A program made the translations under genes and the position numbers. From positions 1-64,000 of the IMG/VR virus record IMGVR_UViG_3300026078_000029: a stretch of 64,000 nucleotides of DNA. One strand, written 5' to 3'. A model generated the notes under the pieces. The model saw only the letters and a list, made by a program, of their open reading frames with translations. It did not search any database and had not been told where the DNA came from. This document shows positions 27,025 through 35,200 of this stretch, piece after piece (the first letter of the stretch is position 1; the number at the start of each line of letters is the position of its first letter). This stretch comes from a virus.

Positions 27025-27187
27025 GGAAGTTCGGGAGTTGCTCAAAAGGCAAATTAAAGCCAGTGTGGAAAGTTACAACCGCGCTGGCCCCGACCCTTTT
27101 CTCATTAGGTTCTGCATGTCGCAATATTGCGATGAAATGGGCAGAACATCAAAGCGTCTTAAAAATGTTAAACCTATCAAATTTTAA
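26996..27187 (+). CDS. Small basic protein between annealase and nuclease
   Basis: A 63-residue protein with high Lys/Arg content and a Cys-containing centre (RFCMSQYCDEMGRTSKR). Overlaps the Bet gene by 29 bases and ends three bases before the nuclease. May assist recombination; not recognised. Confidence 0.6.
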   Translation: MNKQQTFNRKEVRELLKRQIKASVESYNRAGPDPFLIRFCMSQYCDEMGRTSKRLKNVKPIKF

Positions 27188-27190
27188 ACC

Positions 27191-28054
27191 ATGTCAGAAT
27201 TAGTAGAAGAAATAGAAGAGGTCGTCATTATCCAAGACTTCAAACAAAAATTAGATCAGCTAATTGATGATTTAATGACCGGCAAAAAACTATTGTCATT
27301 CAGTAGTTTAAAAAAATTCAGAGATACCCCCATAGATTTTGTAAATTACGTCTTACAAAAGCCGGAGCAAACAGAGGCTATGTTTTTAGGCACCGTCATT
27401 CACTGCCTGGTTTTAGAGCCTGAAAAGTTTGACGAACGATATACAGTCATGGATGACACGGCAAAGGTGGCTGAAATTGGTGGTGGTAACCCACGCAATA
27501 CCAATCTATACAAGGAATGGAAAGCGAATTTTTTGGCTAATGTTAAAGGTACTGTAATCACAATTAAGATACATGAACAGGCAAAAGCCATCGCAAATAA
27601 TATAATGTTCAACCGGGCTGCAAAAAAGATAATATCTTTATGTCCTGAACGTGAAAAGTACATTGAATGGCAATATAAAAACTTCGGCTTTAGAGGATAT
27701 ATTGATCTTAACGGCCAGAAGTTAAAAGCTGACCTTAAATTAGTCCCAGATGCTTCACCACGTAAGGCACAACGCACTATTATTGACAGATGGATATACG
27801 GGCAGGCTGCAATGTATCTTACAGAGGAGGGCGTTAAAGTGCCGTTTTATATAATAGCCTTTGATCGCAAGGGAGGCGTGTCGGTTCACAAATTGGATAA
27901 GTCACTTATTGATCACGGCTTAGAGGAATACGAAACGGTTGTAGACAAATTTAACGAATGTTTGATCAAAGAAAACTTTAATCAATCGTACGACTTCTGG
28001 GCAGAAAGTTGGGACGGAATTTTCGTCTGCGATAAGCCAGCATATATGTATTAA
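27191..28054 (+). CDS. RecE-like PD-(D/E)XK exonuclease
   Basis: A 287-residue protein of the RecE/exodeoxyribonuclease VIII-like type. Signatures: helix with SFSSLKKF, GTVIHCLVLEPEKF (family motif I region), then GYIDLNGQKLKADLKLVPDAS (the expected D...K...L-K catalytic strands) and the helix YGQAAMYL. It degrades 5' ends of dsDNA so the adjacent Bet protein can anneal. The D of the core motif is in ADLKLV; exact metal ligands need alignment. Confidence 0.85.
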   Translation: MSELVEEIEEVVIIQDFKQKLDQLIDDLMTGKKLLSFSSLKKFRDTPIDFVNYVLQKPEQTEAMFLGTVIHCLVLEPEKFDERYTVMDDTAKVAEIGGGNPRNTNLYKEWKANFLANVKGTVITIKIHEQAKAIANNIMFNRAAKKIISLCPEREKYIEWQYKNFGFRGYIDLNGQKLKADLKLVPDASPRKAQRTIIDRWIYGQAAMYLTEEGVKVPFYIIAFDRKGGVSVHKLDKSLIDHGLEEYETVVDKFNECLIKENFNQSYDFWAESWDGIFVCDKPAYMY

Positions 28055-28087
28055 CCCCCATACCTAACGCAAGCAGTTTAAAAAAGA

Positions 28088-28213
28088 TGACATATTTTGC
28101 AGCCCAAGACATCCGCAGTTACAACCGTTCCCAATATTGCGCCCAAAACGACCCGCTAACCCTCATTCGCTCAGATGGCCTAGAGTGGGTCAGCGCTTCC
28201 CCTGCCTGGTTGA
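28088..28213 (+). CDS. Small gene, possibly frameshifted (41 aa, second frame continues to 28292)
   Basis: The first frame encodes 41 residues (ATG at 28088, ending in TGA at 28211). It contains RSYNRSQYCAQNDPLTLIRSDG, which looks like real coding sequence. A second frame from about 28190 to 28292 encodes a hydrophobic/acidic segment (PCLVEMLSENEVVVLVEEEI) with its own ATG at 28215. One missing or extra base would join them into a single protein of about 67 residues, so this is either a broken gene, a sequencing error, or two micro-genes. Confidence 0.4.
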
Positions 28214-28292
28214 GATGCTTAGCGAGAATGAGGTGGTGGTTTTGGTGGAAGAGGAAATAAAGGAAGTTAAAAGTCAGTTAAGTTTATTTTAG

Positions 28293-28300
28293 TATATTAG
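28293..28300 (+). promoter_or_regulatory. Putative -7 element TATATTAG for RNA element A
   Basis: TATATTAG differs from TAnnTTTG at one base. If it is the -7 box, transcription would start at about 28305, just before the 5' complementary segment of element A. Confidence 0.35.
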
Positions 28301-28304
28301 TTTA

Positions 28305-28388
28305 CCCGGCCAGCCAGCGGAATTAAGAAGCTTTAAAACGAGCTATTAGGGGGATCGTCTGGCTGGCGTGAACCCGAATAGCTTTTTT
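28305..28388 (+). ncRNA. Structured RNA element A (terminator with loop complementary to the 5' end)
   Basis: From the predicted start, GCCAGCCAG (28309-28317) is followed by a terminator with arms AGCTATTAGGG (28341-28351) and CCCGAATAGCT (28373-28383), one mismatch, then six T. The 21-nt loop contains CTGGCTGGC (28359-28367), the exact complement of the 5' segment. Pairing of segment and loop would compete with, or form a pseudoknot on, the terminator. The SNF2 helicase ATG is seven bases after the T-tract, so this may be an attenuator leader or a small RNA. Same layout as elements B and C. Confidence 0.65.
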
Positions 28389-28394
28389 GATTTT

Positions 28395-29762
28395 ATGGAT
28401 TATATACAATTCTTAGAACGGAAAAAACATCTAATTGGTGACTTTGGTTTTGAAGCTACGTGGTATCCCGATATCGCTTTTGATTTCCAAAGGTTTATAA
28501 TAGAGAAATCTATCAGAAAAGGCCGGATAGGTAATTTCATTGACACTGGATTGGGCAAGACACTTATTCAACTTTCGGAAGCTTTCAACATCATTTTACA
28601 CACCAATAAAAAAGTACTAATCTTAACGCCGCTGGCAGTTGCTTTCCAGTTCATATTAGAGGCTGAAAAGATTGGTATTGATGATATTGAATACTCAAAA
28701 GATGGCAAGCATACTAAAAAAATCGTACTTTGTAATTACGAACGGTTACACCTTTTTGATACATCTGATTTTGTTGCCGTCATATGTGACGAAAGTTCAA
28801 TACTTAAAAACTTTGATGGTAAAATAAAGGCACAAATAACAGCTTTTGTAAAGAAAATACCTTATCGTTTCTTATCGACCGCGACCCCTTCGCCTAATGA
28901 TTTTATAGAACTTGGCACATCATCCGAAGCTTTAGGATATATGGGATATATGGATATGTTAGGTAAATTCTTTAAGAACAATCAAAATAGCGTTGATAGT
29001 TCAAACCGGAATATTGGCGAAAAATGGTATCTGAAACCACATGCCGAAAATGATTTTTTTGCTTGGGTAAACCAATGGTCTATTATGTGTAAGATGCCAT
29101 CCGACTTAGGATTTTCAGATGAGCGTTATATTTTGCCTAACCTAATTATTAACGATCACGTTGTAAAAAATCAATCACTTATCGACGTCAACGGTCAGAT
29201 CCAAATGTTTACGCCTATGGCTAAATCCATGACCGAAGTCAGGCATGAACAAAAACAAACCGAAACTAAACGTTGTGAAAAAGCTTGCGAATTAGCTGCC
29301 GGTAAAATTTCTGTCTATTGGTGTAACACAAATAATGAAAGCGCGTTACTCCGGGGTCTGGATAAAGAAGCCGTAGAAATAATAGGCAGCCAATCTATTG
29401 AGCAAAAAGAAGAAGCTTTAAAGGCATTTGCGTCTGGCGATATAAAGCGGCTAATCACCAAAGCTAAAATGACAGGCATGGGCCTTAACTGGCAGCACTG
29501 CAACCATTCAGTATTTTTTCCTACCTGGAGCTATGAGCAGTGGTATCAATCTATCCGCAGGTTTTGGCGTTTCGGACAGGTCAACGATGTGACTATCGAC
29601 CGGGTAACATCGGACGGTCAGCGCCGGGTTATGGATGCCATAGACCAAAAAACAGATAAGGCCATAAACCTGCACGGGAAATTAACCCAAAGTGTAAACA
29701 GTTCTTTTACGCATACATATAAACCATTTAATAAAGAAGTTTTAAAACCCTCATTTATATGA
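28395..29762 (+). CDS. SNF2-family helicase / ATPase
   Basis: A 455-residue protein from the ATG at 28395. An upstream GTG at 28368 lies within the terminator loop and is rejected. Helicase motifs: FDFQRFII, Walker A NFIDTGLGKT, motif II VICDESS, motif III STATPSPND, and motifs V and VI with TKAKMTGMGLNW and QSIRRFWRFGQ. This fits the SNF2-type proteins often paired with DNA methyltransferases in phages. Its stop overlaps the methyltransferase ATG (ATGA). Probable ATP-driven DNA translocase; DNA substrate and purpose unknown. Confidence 0.88.
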   Translation: MDYIQFLERKKHLIGDFGFEATWYPDIAFDFQRFIIEKSIRKGRIGNFIDTGLGKTLIQLSEAFNIILHTNKKVLILTPLAVAFQFILEAEKIGIDDIEYSKDGKHTKKIVLCNYERLHLFDTSDFVAVICDESSILKNFDGKIKAQITAFVKKIPYRFLSTATPSPNDFIELGTSSEALGYMGYMDMLGKFFKNNQNSVDSSNRNIGEKWYLKPHAENDFFAWVNQWSIMCKMPSDLGFSDERYILPNLIINDHVVKNQSLIDVNGQIQMFTPMAKSMTEVRHEQKQTETKRCEKACELAAGKISVYWCNTNNESALLRGLDKEAVEIIGSQSIEQKEEALKAFASGDIKRLITKAKMTGMGLNWQHCNHSVFFPTWSYEQWYQSIRRFWRFGQVNDVTIDRVTSDGQRRVMDAIDQKTDKAINLHGKLTQSVNSSFTHTYKPFNKEVLKPSFI

Positions 29763-30838
29763 AAAAAATCACAGAAAATATTGCCAATCCGAAACGTAAA
29801 AATCCAAATACACTTACCACTACGTTATCAGGCACAACAAAGGAGCAATTAATAACCGATCAATATGCAATTTATAATTCTGATTGCATGGAAGTATTGC
29901 CAACACTCGCTAATGAAAGTATTGATTTATCCATATACTCACCCCCATTTGCAGGGCTTTATAACTATTCCAGCGATCACCGCGACTTTTCCAACTGTGA
30001 ATCTAAAGAGCAATTTTTAGAACAGTATGAATTTTTAATTGCTGAAATTGCCAGGGTAACTAAACCCGGCCGGATATCGGCTGTTCATTGCACAGATGTT
30101 TTTGATAACACTTGCAGGCTTTGGGATTTCCCACATGAAATTATTAAACTGCACGAAAAATATAGCTTTGAATACCGAAACCGGATAACTATTTGGAAAG
30201 AGCCATTAAAAGTGCGCATGCGCACTATGGTGCAATCATTAATGCATAAATTTATAGTTGAAGATAGCACCAAATGCTTTACCGCTATGCCTGATTATGT
30301 ATTGGTGTTTACCAAAAAGGGTGATAATTTAGTCCCAGTTATACACCCATTTGGCATTAACGAATATGCCGGAGAAACTCCAATATTGCCAAATATACTG
30401 CGGGCCTGGAATAATGCTAATAATAGCAATCTTAATGAAGATCAACTTTGGGAACACCTTAATAAAATTAATGAGGAAGATAAAATAACCAAACTTAATC
30501 ATTACATCTGGCAACGCTATGCTTCCTCTGTTTGGGATGATATTCGGATTGATAATGTTTTGCCATTCAGAGATAGTAAAGACCCAGATGATGAAAAGCA
30601 CGTTCATGCTCTACAATTAGATGTTATTGATAGGCTGGTTGAATTATATAGCAATCCTGGCGAAGTTGTGTTAACACCTTTTATGGGCGTTGGAAGCGAA
30701 TGTTATAGCCCTGTTTCAATGGGACGAAAAGCTATCGGCATAGAGCTAAAGGATAGCTATTATAAACAGGCAATTGAAAATATGAAATTAGTAAAAAGTA
30801 GGTATCGTGTAAAAGTTCAACAAACCCCCCTATTTTAA
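29759..30838 (+). CDS. DNA N4/N6 methyltransferase (beta class)
   Basis: A 359-residue enzyme with motif IV SPPF at residues 61-64 (IDLSIYSPPFAGLY) placed before motif I near the C-terminus (PFMGVGSECYSP), the order of the beta class of amino-methyltransferases. RKAIGIELKDSY is the strand-2 acidic residue region. It uses S-adenosylmethionine to methylate adenine N6 or cytosine N4. The gene overlaps the SNF2 helicase by four bases; no restriction nuclease is adjacent, so it may protect phage DNA. The recognition sequence is not predictable. Confidence 0.9.
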   Translation: MKKITENIANPKRKNPNTLTTTLSGTTKEQLITDQYAIYNSDCMEVLPTLANESIDLSIYSPPFAGLYNYSSDHRDFSNCESKEQFLEQYEFLIAEIARVTKPGRISAVHCTDVFDNTCRLWDFPHEIIKLHEKYSFEYRNRITIWKEPLKVRMRTMVQSLMHKFIVEDSTKCFTAMPDYVLVFTKKGDNLVPVIHPFGINEYAGETPILPNILRAWNNANNSNLNEDQLWEHLNKINEEDKITKLNHYIWQRYASSVWDDIRIDNVLPFRDSKDPDDEKHVHALQLDVIDRLVELYSNPGEVVLTPFMGVGSECYSPVSMGRKAIGIELKDSYYKQAIENMKLVKSRYRVKVQQTPLF

Positions 30839-30864
30839 CCACCCCGTAAAAAATTATCACAAAA

Positions 30865-31347
30865 ATGGAACAATTCGAATGGAGCGAAAGCGGATTGCAA
30901 TTACTGGCTATATTCAAAGGTAAAATAGCATCAGAGGGCGGACATTTCGCATTATGGTCTAAAATGCGCCGGGAACTAAGGCCAGTATTACAACATGCCA
31001 TACCGGTTCGTAAAGCTAAACGCAGCCCATATAAACACCCCCATGCGCGATTTGTACTTGATAATTGGAAGGAGATGAGTGTTTATAAAATGGCTGCAAT
31101 GACAGGAATGTCTCCGGCTGGTGTGTCCAGGTTAAGTAAAGCACTTCGGCTTCGGAATAAAAAATATATTTGGAATAAGACAGGTCGAAAGCCGGTTGAG
31201 AAATCATTAGTATTCGATACTGAAACCGGTATATTTTATTTTTCTTGCGCTGAGGCTTCGCGCGCTTTATGTATTAACGAGCGGACTTTTCAATGTTATA
31301 TGTCTGGCGCCCGCAAATGGTATACCCGCTGTGTTCGCCTCTGTTAA
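30865..31347 (+). CDS. DNA-binding protein with HTH and NUMOD1-like segment
   Basis: A 160-residue protein. The middle contains a helix-turn-helix-like segment (SVYKMAAMTGMSPAGVSRLSK). The C-terminus (SLVFDTETGIFYFSCAEASRALCINERTF) resembles the NUMOD1 repeat of homing endonucleases, a small DNA-binding module. No nuclease domain present, so it may be a regulator. It is followed by RNA element B. Confidence 0.7.
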   Translation: MEQFEWSESGLQLLAIFKGKIASEGGHFALWSKMRRELRPVLQHAIPVRKAKRSPYKHPHARFVLDNWKEMSVYKMAAMTGMSPAGVSRLSKALRLRNKKYIWNKTGRKPVEKSLVFDTETGIFYFSCAEASRALCINERTFQCYMSGARKWYTRCVRLC

Positions 31348-31413
31348 CAACTTTCTCCAAAGTTTGTTTTGTTTTTGCGTGTTGGAATGGTATATTTAGT
31401 AAGAAAAACGTTC

Positions 31414-31444
31414 TTTATCTTTTTAATCTAAATTAGTATTTTTG
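31414..31444 (+). promoter_or_regulatory. Bacteroidota-type promoter for RNA element B
   Basis: TTTA at 31414-31417, 19-nt spacer, then TATTTTTG at 31437-31444, a full match to TAnnTTTG. The expected start point, four bases on, coincides with the first base of the 5' segment of element B. Confidence 0.6.
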
Positions 31445-31447
31445 TGA

Positions 31448-31531
31448 GGTAGTAGCCACGGAGATACTACGCTTATACACACATTAATATTAAAACTGCC
31501 CGCGCTTGCTACTACCTTGCCGGGCTTTTTT
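31448..31531 (+). ncRNA. Structured RNA element B (terminator with loop complementary to the 5' end)
   Basis: An 84-nt predicted RNA. It begins with GGTAGTAGC (31448-31456). The terminator arms are GCCCG (31498-31502) and CGGGC (31521-31525), followed by six T. The 18-nt loop carries GCTACTACC (31508-31516), the perfect complement of the 5' segment. A local TACTAC at 31465-31470 could pair with the same segment and act as a switch. It lies 30 bases before the 31561 gene. It shares the order of parts with elements A and C but no sequence. Confidence 0.75.
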
Positions 31532-31560
31532 GTCTTTATGCTTTTTTACCTTTAATCTTT

Positions 31561-32010
31561 ATGATACCTAATAATCACAAACCAACTGCAACTATCCCAA
31601 AACAACCGGATGCTTCGGCCCATCAGCAGGTAATAAGAGACGCACATAAAGCAACCAAAGACGCGCGATTGGAGTCACGTTACTACCAGTCGCTTGCAGG
31701 GTCATACCAGTTACTTTATAATAAAGACACCGAGGCGTGGAAAGCAATAACGACAATTGAGGGAATTACTTATGAGTTACTGCAAGAACTAACTGAATAT
31801 GCTGAAAAAAATGGGTATACAGAACGGGTGAAAAAATCACTTTCGCGGCTAATGCTTTTTGAAGCTAATATCGGTACACTAAGTAAAATACAATTAGATA
31901 ATTTCAACTTATCCAACACACTAAGGAATGAACGGATAGAAAATGGTAAGCTGCGCCAGGAAATAACCGACCTTAACCGAAGATTACAATTACATACCGA
32001 AAATATATGA
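31561..32010 (+). CDS. Coiled-coil protein upstream of helicase (149 aa)
   Basis: Helical throughout, with a C-terminal coiled coil (SNTLRNERIENGKLRQEITDLN). Overlaps the following helicase gene by four bases (ATGA), so it may act with it. No catalytic motif. TACCTTTA lies six bases before the ATG. Confidence 0.7.
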   Translation: MIPNNHKPTATIPKQPDASAHQQVIRDAHKATKDARLESRYYQSLAGSYQLLYNKDTEAWKAITTIEGITYELLQELTEYAEKNGYTERVKKSLSRLMLFEANIGTLSKIQLDNFNLSNTLRNERIENGKLRQEITDLNRRLQLHTENI

Positions 32011-33491
32011 CTGCAATTAAACCAAGGGACTATCAAATTGAATTTGTTAACTCAATTATAAAAAAACTTTCAGAGGGGCACACAAGGGTATGTTGCCAGT
32101 TGGCAACAGGAGCTGGTAAAACGATCTGTTTTTCTTATCTATTACAACGATATCTTTCCCGTTATCCGTCTGCTAAGATTGCTATTTTAGTACACAGGCA
32201 GGAGTTGATGATGCAGACCAAGAAAACGCTTTCTATTTTTGGAATAGAAAATGTATATGTAGAAATGGTCGAGACTTTTAATAATAAACTTAAAAAAGTT
32301 CCTGATATATATTTCGATCTTATCATCTTAGATGAAACACATATAGGAAATTTCTTTAAGCTAATAGACCATTTCATTGAACGGGAACGCGCAGGACAAA
32401 AAGCTACAATTATTCTTGGCTTTTCAGCAACACCAAAATCTTCAAGTAAAAAACATCCACTAAATGGATACTATCAGGCAATTGTTACAGGGGTGGAAAT
32501 CAACAAACTAATAGAATTACAACATCTTTCTCCGGCAATACACCACGCACCACCTACGCAATTAAACTCAAAGAATATTAAGGTGACGGCTGGAGAATAT
32601 AACATGGCCGCAATGGGGATTGAATTTTCTAAGCCCAAATTAGTAGACGCAGTGGTCGATGCGTACGAAAAATTTTGTAAAGGGAAAAAAACATTGGTAT
32701 TCAATACAACAATTGAACATTCTAATTTAGTTCATGAGTGCTTCAAGAATAACGGGTATAATAGCAGGTCGCTTGACAGTAAATCAGTAACTGATGAAGT
32801 CCGGAAAGAAACATTTGAATGGTTATCAAATACTCCCAACGCAATTCTAAATAATGTAGGGATTGCTACAACTGGATTTGATGACCCAACTATCGAGGCT
32901 ATTATTTTCAATAGAAAGACTAAATCACTTCCGCTTTGGTTGCAATGTTGTGGACGCGGATCCCGACTATCGCCTCAAACAGGAAAAGAATACTTCATAA
33001 TAATAGATTTAGGAGATAATATACGCGGGGAAAAATTTGGTTATTGGAATGAAAAACATGATTGGAAGGGTTATTTTTATAACCCAGACAAACCAGGAGA
33101 AGGCGCGCCACCAATGAAAGTATGCCCAAATGAAAAAGTACCGACAATCGACACACAAACAGGGAAAGAAATATTAGTACCTTGTGAAGCACTAATTTAT
33201 ATGGCTGCAACGATTTGCCCATATTGTGGTTTTGAAATGCCGAGGCAAACCGTATATTCGGATATGATAATGGAGCTGGAAATTTTACCCGACACCCCTA
33301 TTCGTAAAAATTCTCAAACATTTCTCCATAGTCTTATTAAGCAAATTACAGAACGTATTAAACCACTTCAACTTACCACAAATGAAAAAAAAGAAATGAT
33401 GTTCTACGCGTTTAAAGAAGCGCATGAAAAAACAGGATTTGAACCTAAGCAACATATTTTATCACATTTAGTATCAGTTTATGGTAAATAA
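32007..33491 (+). CDS. DEAD/DEAH superfamily 2 helicase with zinc finger
   Basis: A 494-residue helicase. RDYQIEFVNSI (Q-motif-like start), Walker A QLATGAGKTI, motif II LDETH, motif III FSATP, motif VI QCCGRGSR. Near the C-terminus, CEALIYMAATICPYCGF supplies a likely zinc site. The fold is that of phage UvsW-type or type III restriction-like helicases, possibly for recombination or origin melting. It sits between a coiled-coil gene and the SF3-like protein; overlaps the latter by 11 bases if the upstream start is used. Confidence 0.88.
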   Translation: MTAIKPRDYQIEFVNSIIKKLSEGHTRVCCQLATGAGKTICFSYLLQRYLSRYPSAKIAILVHRQELMMQTKKTLSIFGIENVYVEMVETFNNKLKKVPDIYFDLIILDETHIGNFFKLIDHFIERERAGQKATIILGFSATPKSSSKKHPLNGYYQAIVTGVEINKLIELQHLSPAIHHAPPTQLNSKNIKVTAGEYNMAAMGIEFSKPKLVDAVVDAYEKFCKGKKTLVFNTTIEHSNLVHECFKNNGYNSRSLDSKSVTDEVRKETFEWLSNTPNAILNNVGIATTGFDDPTIEAIIFNRKTKSLPLWLQCCGRGSRLSPQTGKEYFIIIDLGDNIRGEKFGYWNEKHDWKGYFYNPDKPGEGAPPMKVCPNEKVPTIDTQTGKEILVPCEALIYMAATICPYCGFEMPRQTVYSDMIMELEILPDTPIRKNSQTFLHSLIKQITERIKPLQLTTNEKKEMMFYAFKEAHEKTGFEPKQHILSHLVSVYGK

Positions 33492-34902
33492 AATGTCGGT
33501 GGCTTACAGAGCCTCCGAAAAACAATTCCCCCATTTTACTTTATATAGGGCTAAGCAAAATGGCGGATGGGAATTTGACTTTGTGAAGTTAACTGCCTTC
33601 TTCACTTCACGTGGATATTTCATTTACAGAACTTCTATTGACCGGTTTATACCTATACGCATAATAGACAATATCGTAAAGCAGGTAGGTAAAAAAGAAC
33701 TGAAGGACGAAATACTAAATTTTCTCATCCTAGTTGATGACTGCCCTGAATATATTCATCAGTTTGCGCTTAAAGATATTTCAAAAGCTGTATCTGATGA
33801 TTTTCTTGAAACACTGCCAGCAAAACAGGTAGAATTCAGGAAAGACAGGAAAGACGCTATGCAGCTTTACTATCAGAATTGTATAGTCAAAATAACAAAA
33901 AATAAGATTACTACACATCCTTACACTGAATTGGATGGGTATATATGGGAAAGTCAAATTTTACCCCGTGTCTACAATACATCTGTAAACCCAGATCAAA
34001 TTGAGTCTGATTTTAAAAAATTCGTTTTTAATATATCTAACAAGGATAATAATAGGTATAAATCTATTTGTTCTGTTTTAGGATTTTTAATACATAATTA
34101 CAAATCCCCTGCATACTGCCCAGCAATTATTTTAAATGACGAAGTTATTTCAAGTAACCCGGAGGGAGGGACAGGAAAAGGCTTATTAATAAAGGCGGTA
34201 GAGCAATTCTTAACAACCATTACAATAGAAGGGAAAACATTTAGCTTCGATAAAAATTTCGTTTACCAATCCGTAAATGCAGATACAAAATTAATAGCCT
34301 TCCAAGATGTGAATAAATCATTTGACTTTGAACGTTTATTTGCCGTATTGACAGATGGAATTAATATTGAAAAAAAAGGGAAGGATGCCATACATTATAC
34401 ATTCCAAGATACTCCAAAAATAGTTATAACAACTAACTACGCAATTAAAGGCGCGGGGAACTCACATGAACGCAGACGGTTTGAATTGGAAATTTCACAG
34501 CACTATAACAGACAAAGAACGCCATTGGACGATTTTAAAAAAATGATGTTCGTGGAATGGTCGCAAAATGACTACGAGTCATTTGACGCATTTATAGTCG
34601 ATTGCTGCCAATTTTATTTAAAGGCAGGGTTAGTATCCCAAACACTAATAAACTTGCCTGAGAAGCGATTAATTGCAGAAACAAACATAGATTTTATAAA
34701 GTTCATGACTGATTTTGATTTTAGAACAATAGCTCGGGCAGAATTATACCGATCGTTTACTGAGCAATTCGATGAATATCTTAGTAATAAATATTTTACT
34801 AAGCAATTATTCTCAAAATGGGTTAATGTATATGCTGAAAGCAAGGGTTATTCGGTTGAAGATTATATATACCAGTCCGTACGGCACTATAAGTTTACGT
34901 AA
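33481..34902 (+). CDS. SF3-type helicase / D5-like replication protein
   Basis: A 473-residue protein with a superfamily 3-like ATPase core: Walker A NPEGGTGKGLL, motif B around KLIAFQDVNKS, motif C KIVITTNYAIKG and an arginine-finger region SHERRRFELE. The N-terminal 200 residues are a primase-associated or origin-binding region without clear primase residues. Such proteins open replication origins and unwind the fork. The iteron array begins in its stop codon, which favours an initiator role. Start could also be 33493, one base after the helicase stop. Confidence 0.85.
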   Translation: MVNKMSVAYRASEKQFPHFTLYRAKQNGGWEFDFVKLTAFFTSRGYFIYRTSIDRFIPIRIIDNIVKQVGKKELKDEILNFLILVDDCPEYIHQFALKDISKAVSDDFLETLPAKQVEFRKDRKDAMQLYYQNCIVKITKNKITTHPYTELDGYIWESQILPRVYNTSVNPDQIESDFKKFVFNISNKDNNRYKSICSVLGFLIHNYKSPAYCPAIILNDEVISSNPEGGTGKGLLIKAVEQFLTTITIEGKTFSFDKNFVYQSVNADTKLIAFQDVNKSFDFERLFAVLTDGINIEKKGKDAIHYTFQDTPKIVITTNYAIKGAGNSHERRRFELEISQHYNRQRTPLDDFKKMMFVEWSQNDYESFDAFIVDCCQFYLKAGLVSQTLINLPEKRLIAETNIDFIKFMTDFDFRTIARAELYRSFTEQFDEYLSNKYFTKQLFSKWVNVYAESKGYSVEDYIYQSVRHYKFT

Positions 34903-35200
34903 TTACAAAGTTTGTAACCAAATTACAAACTAATTACAAAAAAATTACAAAGTTTAAAAGTGTAAACACTTGCAAATCAAATAATTAACACCAAAATTAC
35001 AGAAATTACAAAGCTTTACCCTATATATATACCAATTATATCACGTACGTAAAATATATAAAAAGTTTGTAATGTTTGTAACAAAGTGCCATAACTCATT
35101 GGAAATGCACTTTTGAAATTACAAAGTTTGATAAAAATTACAAAGTTGCCTTAAAAAGGGGCAAAAAATTACAAAGTTTACCCCCAAAATTACAAAGTTT
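34901..35200 (+). repeat. Iteron array, candidate replication origin
   Basis: 300 AT-rich bases with the direct repeat AATTACAAAGTT(T). Full or nearly full copies start at 34901, 34943, 35004 (one mismatch), 35117, 35136 (last base differs), 35167 and 35188. Partial copies lie at 34921, 34932 and 34995. Inverted relatives (GTTTGTAAT) lie around 35063-35080. The first copy overlaps the helicase stop, and the last ends at the base before the next ATG. Directly repeated sites beside an SF3 helicase are typical of replicon origins; regulation of the nuclease gene is an alternative. Confidence 0.7.

Noticed and set aside
28368-28394. GTG start for the SNF2 helicase
   Set aside because: It lies in the terminator loop of element A, and the ATG at 28395 fits the protein better.
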